Assembly: GCA_023424095.1 (NCBI GenBank) | Contig: JAFAEG010000004.1 | Location: forward strand, 1-20,280 | Reading direction: 5' to 3' | From: Pseudomonadota bacterium | GTDB taxonomy: Bacteria; Pseudomonadota; Alphaproteobacteria; Sphingomonadales; Sphingomonadaceae | Length of the DNA stretch: 20,280 bases | In this document: positions 14,306 to 20,280 of the stretch, in pieces | How positions within the stretch are numbered: the first letter of the stretch is position 1 | Layout of the letters: each line of letters opens with the position of its first letter | Notes under the pieces: generated by a model | The model's input: only the letters and a program-made list of their open reading frames with translations | Database searches by the model: none | Told to the model about the DNA's origin: nothing | Program-made: the position numbers and the translations under genes

Positions 14306-14461
14306 ATGTCCGGGAAAGAGGCTGAGCCGCTCGGCGGCCAGGACGGCGAGAAGGGCGGCGATCACAAGGCCGGCGAGGAAACGACCGGTCCGGATCAGAA
14401 GCTGCGCAAGCAGCCGCAGGGCGATACGCAGGACAAGGATGACGATGGCCAGACAGGCTGA
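14306..14461 (+). CDS. small hydrophilic protein overlapping rbfA
   Basis: 51 aa, not recognised. It is strongly hydrophilic and low-complexity, rich in Gly, Asp, Glu, Lys and Gln (GGDHKAGEETTGPDQKLRKQ, then GDTQDKDDDGQTG), so probably disordered. I chose the ATG at 14306 because GGAGG lies nine bases upstream. An in-frame ATG at 14279 would overlap the preceding micro-ORF but lacks a site. About 80% of third codon positions are G or C. The 3' end overlaps the start of rbfA by 17-23 nt, which suggests coupling. The antisense strand also reads open and hydrophobic, but lacks start signals. It may be a real small protein or a translated leader for rbfA. Confidence 0.45.
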   Translation: MSGKEAEPLGGQDGEKGGDHKAGEETTGPDQKLRKQPQGDTQDKDDDGQTG

Positions 14462-14837
14462 AACTACGGAAGGCCGCTCGGTCCGCCTGCTGCGCGTCGG
14501 CGAGCAGGTGCGCCACACTTTGTCCGACATCCTCGCGCGCGGCGACGTGCATGACGATGTGCTGGCGAAGCACAGCGTCTCGGTCACGGAAGTGCGCATG
14601 TCGCCTGATTTGCGCCACGCCACCGTCTTCGTGAAGTCGTTGCTCGGCGCGGACGAGGAGCAGGTGCTGAAGGCGTTGCGCACCAACACCGCTTATCTGC
14701 AGAGCCAGGTCGCGCGCCGGGTGAACACCAAATATGCCGCCAAGCTGAAATTCCTCGCCGACGAGAGTTTCGACGAGGGCGGGAAGATCGACAGCCTGCT
14801 GCGCGACCCACAGGTGGCGCAGGATCTGGAGGGCTGA
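14445..14837 (+). CDS. rbfA: 30S ribosome-binding factor RbfA
   Basis: 130 aa, normal for alphaproteobacteria. RbfA is a KH-like cold-shock factor that binds the immature 30S subunit and helps process the 5' end of 16S rRNA. The sequence shows RSVRLLRVGEQVRHTLSDIL at the N-terminus, then HSVSVTEVRMSPDLRHATVFVKSL, the family's most conserved strand-turn-strand, and YLQSQVARRVNTKYAAKLKFLADESFDEGGKIDSLL. I prefer the ATG at 14445, with AAGGA five bases upstream; ATG 14439 is in frame two codons earlier and equally possible. It overlaps the small hydrophilic ORF. The next gene follows after nine bases. Confidence 0.95.
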   Translation: MARQAETTEGRSVRLLRVGEQVRHTLSDILARGDVHDDVLAKHSVSVTEVRMSPDLRHATVFVKSLLGADEEQVLKALRTNTAYLQSQVARRVNTKYAAKLKFLADESFDEGGKIDSLLRDPQVAQDLEG

Positions 14838-14846
14838 TCCGGCTGG

Positions 14847-15542
14847 ATGTCGATCCCGTTCAGCCCCCGCGCCGCGCTTTGCACCTTCGTCGTGGTCGCG
14901 GGATTTGGGACGGCGATCACGGCGCAATTGCCGGGGGGCCTGTTCGGACTGATCGGCATGGACCGCGAGGGCCTGCTGCTGATGGAAGGCGGCGGCCGGG
15001 CGCGTGAGCAAGATGATCGCGACATCGTGACGGCCGTGCTGATGCACGAGGCCCACAGGCCCGGGCGCGGGGCGGTGTGCGTGCGGCTGGCCGACGAGGG
15101 CGAGGCGCTGGCCAGCGAGCGGGCCGAAATCGCGACGCTGCAGCGAAGCGTCGAGGATGCGAACCCGGCGCTGCGTGCCGAGTTGATCGCCGAGCTTGAC
15201 CGCCGCCGCAATCCGGCGCGGTCCTGGGTTCGGCCGGGGCCGGACGCCGTAGCCTTGGGCGATGAGAATCAGCGGCAATTGCGGTCGGCCGAGACGTCTT
15301 TGCTGGTCGGGACCTCCTCTGGCCGGGTCGACATCACGCTCGACATGAGCACGCTGCCGGAGAGCTTGCGGTCCACCGCGCCGAATTGTCCGGCACTGGC
15401 CTTCACCGCGCCGGCACTGGCGGGTGAGATCGCTTTCGTGGAAACCCGTTTCGCGCCGCCGGGCCGGGCGGCGGAGGAGTCGCTTTATGCTGTGGTGCGA
15501 ACGGACGGACGCTGGTCTGTCGAGGCGGTGGCGCGGCCATGA
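14847..15542 (+). CDS. exported or membrane-anchored protein of unknown function
   Basis: 231 aa, not recognised. It has one N-terminal hydrophobic segment (about residues 9-30, AALCTFVVVAGFGTAITAQL) that could be a signal peptide or anchor. The remainder is soluble and periplasmic by topology. The mature region contains an alternating charged helix (ASERAEIATLQRSVEDANPAL), a cysteine pair (VCVRL, NCPAL), and a C-terminal half likely to be beta-rich, ending in YAVVRTDGRWSVEAVARP, which resembles a small carrier- or NTF2-like terminus. It starts nine bases after rbfA and its stop overlaps the next start (ATGA), so it is part of the operon. Coding bias matches its neighbours. Function unknown. 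Confidence 0.72.
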   Translation: MSIPFSPRAALCTFVVVAGFGTAITAQLPGGLFGLIGMDREGLLLMEGGGRAREQDDRDIVTAVLMHEAHRPGRGAVCVRLADEGEALASERAEIATLQRSVEDANPALRAELIAELDRRRNPARSWVRPGPDAVALGDENQRQLRSAETSLLVGTSSGRVDITLDMSTLPESLRSTAPNCPALAFTAPALAGEIAFVETRFAPPGRAAEESLYAVVRTDGRWSVEAVARP

Positions 15543-16084
15543 CTGAGCTGGATGCGCTCGCCGCACCGATGGGGGAGGGTGACCTCAGCCTCGAGCCGCT
15601 CGCCGAAGCGCATCGCGCCGCGCTGAAGGCGGCCTGCGCCGAGGACCGGGAGATTTGGCAGATCTACGCTACTTCCTACGATCCGGACCATTTCGACGCG
15701 AGCTTCGACGGGCTGCTGACCAAGCCGGACGGGCGATCGTTCGCCTTGCTCCTGGGTGGCAAGCTCGTCGGGATGAGCTCCTATATCGGTGTCGATCTCG
15801 GCCGCATGGCGCTGGAAATCGGCAGCACTTATTATGTCCCGGCGGTGCGCGGCACCGGCTTCAACGAGCGGGTGAAGGCGCTGATGATCGGTCGCGCGAT
15901 CGACTGTGGTTTCCGCCGGATCGAGTTTCGTGTCGATATCCGCAACAAAAGGTCGCAGGCGGCGATGGCGAAGATCGGCGGCGTGCGCGAAGGTGTGCTG
16001 CGGGCCGATCGGATCACCTGGACCGGTCACGTGCGGGACACCGTGCTTTTCTCAATCCTCGCCGACGAGTGGCGGGCGCGCTAG
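15539..16084 (+). CDS. GNAT family N-acetyltransferase (RimJ/RimL-like)
   Basis: 181 aa. Members of this acetyltransferase family move the acetyl group of acetyl-CoA to an amine of a protein N-terminus or small molecule. LSLEPLAEAHRAALKAA (about 16-32) is the usual opening. YYVPAVRGTGFNERVKALMIGRA (98-120) is the acetyl-CoA-binding motif A, with RGTGFN in the pyrophosphate loop. GFRRIEFRVDIRNKRSQAAMAKIGGVREG (123-151) is motif B, with the Asn and Ser typical of the RimJ/RimL group. The ATG overlaps the stop of the exported protein gene (ATGA). The tdk gene follows after nine bases. The substrate is unknown; proximity to ribosome genes makes a ribosomal or translation-factor target possible, but that is only inference. 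Confidence 0.87.
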   Translation: MTELDALAAPMGEGDLSLEPLAEAHRAALKAACAEDREIWQIYATSYDPDHFDASFDGLLTKPDGRSFALLLGGKLVGMSSYIGVDLGRMALEIGSTYYVPAVRGTGFNERVKALMIGRAIDCGFRRIEFRVDIRNKRSQAAMAKIGGVREGVLRADRITWTGHVRDTVLFSILADEWRAR

Positions 16085-16093
16085 GCGGGACGA

Positions 16094-16708
16094 ATGGCCA
16101 AGCTCTATTTCTACTACGCCTCGATGAATGCCGGGAAATCGACCACCCTGCTGCAGGCGGATTACAATTATCGCGAGCGGGGCATGCAGACGATGCTCTA
16201 CACCGCCGCGCTCGACGACCGGATCGGGTCGGGCACGATCGGTTCGCGGATCGCGCTGGAGGCGCCGGCGCGCACCTATGAACCGGGCAGCGACATTCGC
16301 GCCGAGGTCGAGGCCGAGATCAAGCAGCGCGACGTCCACTGCATCCTGATCGACGAGGCGCAATTTCTGACCCGCGATCAGGTCTGGCAGCTCGCCTCGG
16401 TCGCCGACGATCTCGACATTCCGGTGCTCGCCTACGGCCTGCGCACCGATTTCCAGGGCAATCTGTTCGAAGGCAGCGGCGCGCTGCTGGCGCTGGCCGA
16501 CACGCTCGTCGAATTGAAGGCGATCTGCGAATGCGGGCGCAAGGCGACGATGAATTTGCGTGTCGACGCGGAAGGGCGGGCGGTGAAGGCGGGCGAGCAG
16601 ACCGAGATTGGCGGCAATGACCGCTATGTCGCGCTTTGCCGGCGTCATTTCGTCGAGCGCATCCGCGAGGCGGAGGAGCGGCAGCTGGCATTCGGCCTGC
16701 CTCGCTGA
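16094..16708 (+). CDS. tdk: thymidine kinase (type II)
   Basis: 204 aa, standard length. It phosphorylates thymidine to dTMP in the pyrimidine salvage pathway. Visible features are the P-loop SMNAGKST (10-17), the lasso and Mg2+ region CILIDEAQF (83-91) with catalytic Glu88, GLRTDFQG (115-122), and a structural zinc site built from Cys145, Cys147, Cys182 and His185 (CECGRKAT and LCRRHF). YVALCRRHF and EQTEIGGNDRY match type II enzymes of Gram-negatives. The ATG at 16094 is nine bases after the GNAT gene, with a weak GGCGGGA site. Its stop overlaps the truB start (TGATG). Its placement between rbfA and truB is unusual to my knowledge. Confidence 0.95.
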   Translation: MAKLYFYYASMNAGKSTTLLQADYNYRERGMQTMLYTAALDDRIGSGTIGSRIALEAPARTYEPGSDIRAEVEAEIKQRDVHCILIDEAQFLTRDQVWQLASVADDLDIPVLAYGLRTDFQGNLFEGSGALLALADTLVELKAICECGRKATMNLRVDAEGRAVKAGEQTEIGGNDRYVALCRRHFVERIREAEERQLAFGLPR

Positions 16709-17595
16709 TGCACGGCTGGCTGATTATCGACAAGCCGATCGGGATCGGCTCCACGCAGGTCGTGGGCGCGGTGAAGCGCGTGCTGCGCGAGGGCGGCTAT
16801 CCGAAGCTGAAGGTCGGCCATGGCGGCACGCTCGATCCGCTGGCCAGCGGCGTGCTGCCGATCGCTTTGGGCGAGGCGACGAAGCTGTCCGGGCGGATGC
16901 TGGACGCCGACAAGGCCTATGATTTCACCATCCGCTTCGGCGAGCAGACGGATACGCTGGATCTGGAAGGGGTGGTGATCGCCACCTCCGATCATCGCCC
17001 GACAGTGGCTGAAATCGAGGCGGTGCTCCCGCGTTTCACCGGCCCGATCGAGCAGATCCCCCCGGCTTATTCGGCCCTGAAGGTCGATGGCGAACGCGCC
17101 TACGATCTTGCCCGGGCCGGTGTCGACGTGCAGCTCGCGGCGCGCGCGGTGACGATCCATGGCCTTGTTCGCCGGGATGACGGATTGCTTGGGGAAACCA
17201 CCCTTTCCGCTCGCGTTTCCAAGGGCACCTACATCCGCTCGCTCGCCCGCGACATCGCCCTGGCGTTGCACACGGTCGGCCATGTCACCATGTTGCGGCG
17301 GACCAGGGCGGGGCCGTTCGACCTCGCTCAGGCGATTTCTCTGGACAAATTGGCCGATCTCGCTAAGGCGCGGCGGCTTGAAGAGGAGGCTTTGCTTCCT
17401 CTGGCGGCGGGGCTGGACGACATCCCGGCTCTCACCGTCACCCCCCGCGAGGCGGAGTTGCTCAAAAGAGGGCAGCAGCCAAGCGGGTCCGCCGCAAGGC
17501 CAGGTCTCCATCTTGCCGTTCTGGACGATGTCCCGATCGCGCTCGTGGAGTGTTCGGAGGGCTTCCTCCGGGTGGTGCGCGGCTTCAACCTCTAA
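16708..17595 (+). CDS. truB: tRNA pseudouridine(55) synthase TruB
   Basis: 295 aa. It makes pseudouridine-55 in the T-arm of elongator tRNAs. The conserved GHGGTLDPLASGVLPIALGEATKL (37-60) contains the catalytic Asp43. The N-terminus is typical (GWLIIDKPIGIGSTQVV). YDFTIRFGEQTDTLDLEG, QIPPAYSALKVDGERAYDLAR and KGTYIRSLARDIA follow in the right order. The C-terminal PUA-like domain is short (about 230-295). The ATG at 16708 overlaps the tdk stop by one base (TGATG); a longer in-frame frame back to 16636 only reads tdk out of frame. rpsO starts 17 bp after the stop. The identification is firm. Confidence 0.97.
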   Translation: MHGWLIIDKPIGIGSTQVVGAVKRVLREGGYPKLKVGHGGTLDPLASGVLPIALGEATKLSGRMLDADKAYDFTIRFGEQTDTLDLEGVVIATSDHRPTVAEIEAVLPRFTGPIEQIPPAYSALKVDGERAYDLARAGVDVQLAARAVTIHGLVRRDDGLLGETTLSARVSKGTYIRSLARDIALALHTVGHVTMLRRTRAGPFDLAQAISLDKLADLAKARRLEEEALLPLAAGLDDIPALTVTPREAELLKRGQQPSGSAARPGLHLAVLDDVPIALVECSEGFLRVVRGFNL

Positions 17596-17612
17596 AGTGA
17601 AAGGAATGGACG

Positions 17613-17882
17613 ATGTCGATTACCGCCGAGCGCAAGCAGGAAGTCATCAAGGATAACAGCCGCGGCAGCAGCGACACGGGTTCGCCCGAGGTGCAGGTCG
17701 CGATCCTCACCGAGCGGATCAAGGCTCTGACCGAGCATTTCAAGACGCACGCCAAGGACAATCATTCGCGCCGCGGGCTGCTGATGATGGTCAACAAGCG
17801 CCGCTCGCTGCTCGATTATCTGAAGCGCGAGAATGTTGAGCGCTACAATGCGCTCATTCAGAAGCTCGGCCTTCGTAAGTGA
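17613..17882 (+). CDS. rpsO: 30S ribosomal protein S15
   Basis: 89 aa, the universal length. S15 binds 16S rRNA at the central domain three-way junction early in 30S assembly. The conserved TGSPEVQVAILTERIKALTEHF (22-43), HSRRGLLMMVNKRRSLLDYLK and YNALIQKLGLRK are all intact. The ATG at 17613 has AAAGGA about eight bases upstream, in the 17-nt gap after truB. It is followed by a strong GC hairpin. In enterobacteria S15 represses its own mRNA through a pseudoknot, but I see no obvious counterpart in the short leader here. Confidence 0.98.
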   Translation: MSITAERKQEVIKDNSRGSSDTGSPEVQVAILTERIKALTEHFKTHAKDNHSRRGLLMMVNKRRSLLDYLKRENVERYNALIQKLGLRK

Positions 17883-17892
17883 AGCAATCGTT

Positions 17893-17915
17893 CGGCCCGC
17901 CTCGGCGGGCCGTTT
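17893..17915 (+). terminator. intrinsic terminator after rpsO
   Basis: Perfect 9-bp arms CGGCCCGCC (17893-17901) and GGCGGGCCG (17904-17912), effectively a tight tetraloop, followed by GTTTACGT. The T-run is only three long, so readthrough into pnp is plausible. It lies 11 bases after the rpsO stop. Confidence 0.7.
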
Positions 17916-17923
17916 ACGTATTG

Positions 17924-18006
17924 CGTCATCCCGGCGCAGGCCGGGATCCATTTCGCCACCAGCGCGCACTTTTAAAGATGGATGCTGAAACAAGTTCAGC
18001 ATGACG
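17924..18006. repeat. dispersed palindromic repeat (mosaic, cruciform-forming) between rpsO and pnp
   Basis: The 83-nt element has outer arms CGTCAT (17924-17929) and ATGACG (18001-18006). Inside lie a left hairpin CCCGGC-gcag-GCCGGG (17930-17945), an inner pair ATCCAT (17946-17951) with ATGGAT (17978-17983), and a right hairpin GCTGAA-acaag-TTCAGC (17984-18000). All four helices can coexist as a four-way junction. On the minus strand it reads as peptides such as MLNLFQHPS and MDPGLRRDD, which recur in spurious annotated proteins of sphingomonads. Copy number cannot be seen in this window; family membership is from recollection of related genomes. Confidence 0.7.
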
Positions 18007-18022
18007 TTGGTGGAAGCAAATA

Positions 18023-18141
18023 GCCCCGCAATCCGGTGGGGCGTCAGTGGGGCCGGACAAAATGCCCCGACCGCCGGCGGACCGGATGTCCGCCACAAGA
18101 GGCCCCCGTCGCATCTGGCTGCGGGTGTTTAAGGAACGAAA
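18023..18141 (+). promoter_or_regulatory. hairpin-rich pnp leader
   Basis: Two clear hairpins precede pnp. GCCCC (18023-18027) pairs with GGGGC (18038-18042), extendable by two pairs. GGCGGAC (18076-18082) pairs perfectly with GTCCGCC (18088-18094). A weaker CCCG/CGGG stem (about 18105-18124) lies just before the ribosome binding site AAGGA (18131-18135). In enterobacteria PNPase controls its own mRNA through an RNase III-cleaved leader hairpin; a similar role here is inference. I see no clear promoter in the 259-bp gap. Confidence 0.4.
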
Positions 18142-20280
18142 ATGTTCGATACCAAGACCGTAGAAATTCAATGGGGCGGCAAGACGCTGAGCCTCGAGAC
18201 CGGGCGCGTTGCCCGCCAGGCCGACGGTGCCGTCATTGCGCGCCTCGGCGACACCGTGGTGCTCGCCGCCGTGACGGCCGCGAAGAGCGTGAAGCCCGGC
18301 CAGGACTTCTTCCCGCTCACCGTCCACTATCAGGAAAAATTCTCGTCCGCCGGCCGTATTCCCGGCGGCTTCTTCAAGCGTGAGCGTGGCGCCACCGAAA
18401 AGGAGACGCTGACCAGCCGTCTCATCGACCGCCCGATTCGTCCGCTGTTTCCTGAGGGCTTCTATAACGAAATTAATGCTATTTGTCAGGTTCTTAGCTA
18501 TGATGGCGAGAATGAGCCGGACATTCTGGCGATGGTCGCTGCCTCTGCGGCGCTGACCATTTCGGGCGTGCCGTTCATGGGTCCGATCGGCGCCGCGCGC
18601 GTCGGTTATGTCGATGGCGAGTATATCCTGAACCCGACCCAGGAGCAGACCAAGGAAGGCGATCTGGACCTGATCGTCGCCGCCACCCATGACGCGGTGA
18701 TGATGGTCGAATCCGAAGCCAAGGAGCTTTCGGAAGACGTCATGCTCGGCGCCGTCATGTTCGCGCATGACGCCTGCCGCACCGTCGCCGACGCGATCAT
18801 CAAGCTGGCCGAGCAGGCCGCGAAGGATCCGTGGGAGCTGGACACCGGCGCCGACCAGTCGGCCGTCAAGCAGCAGCTTCGCGACCTGATCGGCGCGGAC
18901 ATCGCCGCCGCCTACAAGGTCACGCAGAAGTCCGAGCGCCAGGCGCTGATCGGCGCCGCCCGCGACAAGGCGAAGGAAGCGTTCGCCGATGCCGACCCGC
19001 AGGCGCAGCTCGCCGCCTCCAAGCTCGTCAAGAAGCTGGAAGCCGAGATCGTCCGCGGCGCCATCCTGAAGGACGGCATCCGCATCGACGGCCGCGACAC
19101 CAAGACCGTCCGCCCGATCGAGGCGATGGTCGGCTTCCTGCCGCGCACGCACGGTTCGAGCCTGTTCACCCGCGGCGAGACGCAGTCGATCTGCACCACC
19201 ACCCTGGGCACCAAGGACAGCGAGCAGATGATCGACGGGCTGGAGGGCCTCTCCTACCAGCGCTTCATGCTGCACTATAACTTCCCGCCTTACTCGGTCG
19301 GTGAAGTCGGCCGCTTCGGCGCGCCGAGCCGCCGCGACGTCGGCCACGGCAAGCTCGCCTGGCGCGCGCTGCACGCCGTGCTGCCGAGCCATGACGAATT
19401 CCCGTACACGATCCGCGTCACCAGCGACATCACGGAGAGCAATGGCTCCTCGTCGATGGCGACGGTGTGCGGCGGCAGCCTCGCTTTGATGGACGCCGGC
19501 GTGCCCATCTCGCGCCCGGTCAGCGGCATCGCGATGGGCCTGATCCTGGAAGGCAACAAGTTCGCGGTCCTTTCGGACATCCTGGGCGACGAGGATCACC
19601 TCGGCGACATGGACTTCAAGGTCGCGGGCACGGAAGCCGGCATCACCACGATGCAGATGGACATCAAGGTCGCCGGCATCACGCAGGAGATCTTCGAGAC
19701 CGCGCTGCGCCAGGCCAAGGAAGGCCGCGCGCACATCCTGGGCGAGATGAACAAGGCGCTGGGTTCCGCCCGCACCGAGCTTTCGGCCAATGCCCCGCGC
19801 ATCGAGACGATCCAGGTGCCGAAGGACAAGATCCGCGACATCATCGGCACCGGCGGCAAGGTGATCCGCGAGATCACCGCCACCACCGGCGCGAAGGTCG
19901 ACATCGACGATGAGGGCGTGGTGAAGATCAGCTCGTCCGACCCGGCGCAGATCGAGGCCGCGAAGAACTGGATCACCGGCATCACCGCGGAAGCGGAAGT
20001 CGGCAAGATCTACACCGGCAAGGTCGCCAACATCGTCGATTTCGGCGCGTTCGTGACCTTCATGCCGGGCAAGGACGGCCTGGTGCACGTCTCCGAGATC
20101 AAGGCCGAGCGCGTCGAGCGCGTCGCCGACGCTTTGACGGAGGGCCAGGAGGTCAAGGTCAAGGTCCTCGAGATCGATCCGCGTGGCAAGGTCCGCCTGT
20201 CGATGCGCGTCGTCGATCAGGAGACGGGCGAGGAGCTGGAAGACACCCGCCCGCCGCGCGAGCCGCGTGAAGGCGGCGAC
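18142..20280 (+). CDS. pnp: polyribonucleotide nucleotidyltransferase (PNPase), 3' end outside window
   Basis: 713 residues visible; the frame is open to the window edge. PNPase degrades RNA 3' to 5' by phosphorolysis as a trimer and is a degradosome component. Domains in order are the first RNase PH-like domain (about 1-145), the helical linker (about 150-300), the second RNase PH domain (about 315-540) with GRFGAPSRRDVGHG, TESNGSSSMATVCGGSL and the catalytic-acid segment SDILGDEDHLGDMDFKVAGT, a KH domain (about 554-610, IIGTGGKVIREI) and an S1 domain (about 621-692, VANIVDFGAFVTF, DGLVHVSEI). The remaining tail begins with acidic/proline-rich residues. ATG 18142 has AAGGA six bases upstream. 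A 720-aa antisense frame is a shadow. Codons 110-121 are unusually A/T-rich. Confidence 0.97.
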   Translation, partial: MFDTKTVEIQWGGKTLSLETGRVARQADGAVIARLGDTVVLAAVTAAKSVKPGQDFFPLTVHYQEKFSSAGRIPGGFFKRERGATEKETLTSRLIDRPIRPLFPEGFYNEINAICQVLSYDGENEPDILAMVAASAALTISGVPFMGPIGAARVGYVDGEYILNPTQEQTKEGDLDLIVAATHDAVMMVESEAKELSEDVMLGAVMFAHDACRTVADAIIKLAEQAAKDPWELDTGADQSAVKQQLRDLIGADIAAAYKVTQKSERQALIGAARDKAKEAFADADPQAQLAASKLVKKLEAEIVRGAILKDGIRIDGRDTKTVRPIEAMVGFLPRTHGSSLFTRGETQSICTTTLGTKDSEQMIDGLEGLSYQRFMLHYNFPPYSVGEVGRFGAPSRRDVGHGKLAWRALHAVLPSHDEFPYTIRVTSDITESNGSSSMATVCGGSLALMDAGVPISRPVSGIAMGLILEGNKFAVLSDILGDEDHLGDMDFKVAGTEAGITTMQMDIKVAGITQEIFETALRQAKEGRAHILGEMNKALGSARTELSANAPRIETIQVPKDKIRDIIGTGGKVIREITATTGAKVDIDDEGVVKISSSDPAQIEAAKNWITGITAEAEVGKIYTGKVANIVDFGAFVTFMPGKDGLVHVSEIKAERVERVADALTEGQEVKVKVLEIDPRGKVRLSMRVVDQETGEELEDTRPPREPREGGD

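Noticed and set aside
13755..15566. 603-codon open frame on the minus strand across infB 3' end, rbfA and the exported protein gene
   Set aside because: It crosses several well-supported plus-strand genes and lacks any recognisable motif or start signal.
17926..20088. 720-codon open frame on the minus strand across pnp
   Set aside because: It is antisense to the unambiguous pnp gene, which is open to the window edge. Its predicted protein is a low-complexity His/Asp/Arg/Ala string typical of antisense GC-rich coding DNA, and its tail derives from the dispersed repeat (HAELVSAS-like peptide).

Overview
The window (about 65-68% G+C by eye, strong G/C bias at third codon positions) looks like a chromosomal segment of an alphaproteobacterium, most likely Sphingomonadales. 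This rests on the rimP-nusA-ylxR-infB order with a YlxR protein carrying an L7Ae-like tail, the style of the proteins, and a dispersed palindromic repeat between rpsO and pnp of a kind I associate with sphingomonad genomes. The assignment is inference, since no rRNA is present. I saw no tRNA or rRNA gene, CRISPR array, insertion sequence, integrase or phage gene.

Region 1 (1-1720): a small exported protein (minus strand) is divergent from trmB, the tRNA m7G46 methyltransferase. A small three-helix membrane protein follows. A pair of hairpins at 1671-1711 separates this block from convergent minus-strand genes.

Region 2 (1729-7482): an envelope/glycosylation block. On the minus strand, two tandem paralogous GT-C-like membrane proteins (527 and 524 aa) are followed by a PQQ-type sugar dehydrogenase lipoprotein. 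Divergent from them are a soluble DPM1-like GT2 glycosyltransferase and a GtrA-family membrane protein. The set resembles a Gtr-type system: GT2 makes a polyprenyl-phosphate sugar, GtrA helps it cross the membrane, and a GT-C enzyme transfers the sugar on the periplasmic side. Acceptor and sugar are unknown.

Region 3 (7539-8503): an unrecognised lipoprotein gene overlaps a small DOPA 4,5-dioxygenase-family gene (TTGA junction).

Region 4 (8579-20280): the conserved translation/RNA cluster. A candidate sigma-70 promoter and a structured leader precede rimP, then nusA, ylxR, infB, two micro-ORFs, rbfA, an exported protein of unknown function, a GNAT acetyltransferase, tdk, truB, rpsO, and pnp, which runs off the right edge. 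Most junctions overlap by 1-23 nt, suggesting translational coupling. A terminator, a cruciform-forming dispersed repeat and a hairpin-rich pnp leader lie between rpsO and pnp. Insertion of the exported protein/GNAT/tdk trio between rbfA and truB is the main departure from the usual order.

No stretch over 300 bases lacks a gene. The longest gaps are 17883-18141 and 8504-8699, both described as features.
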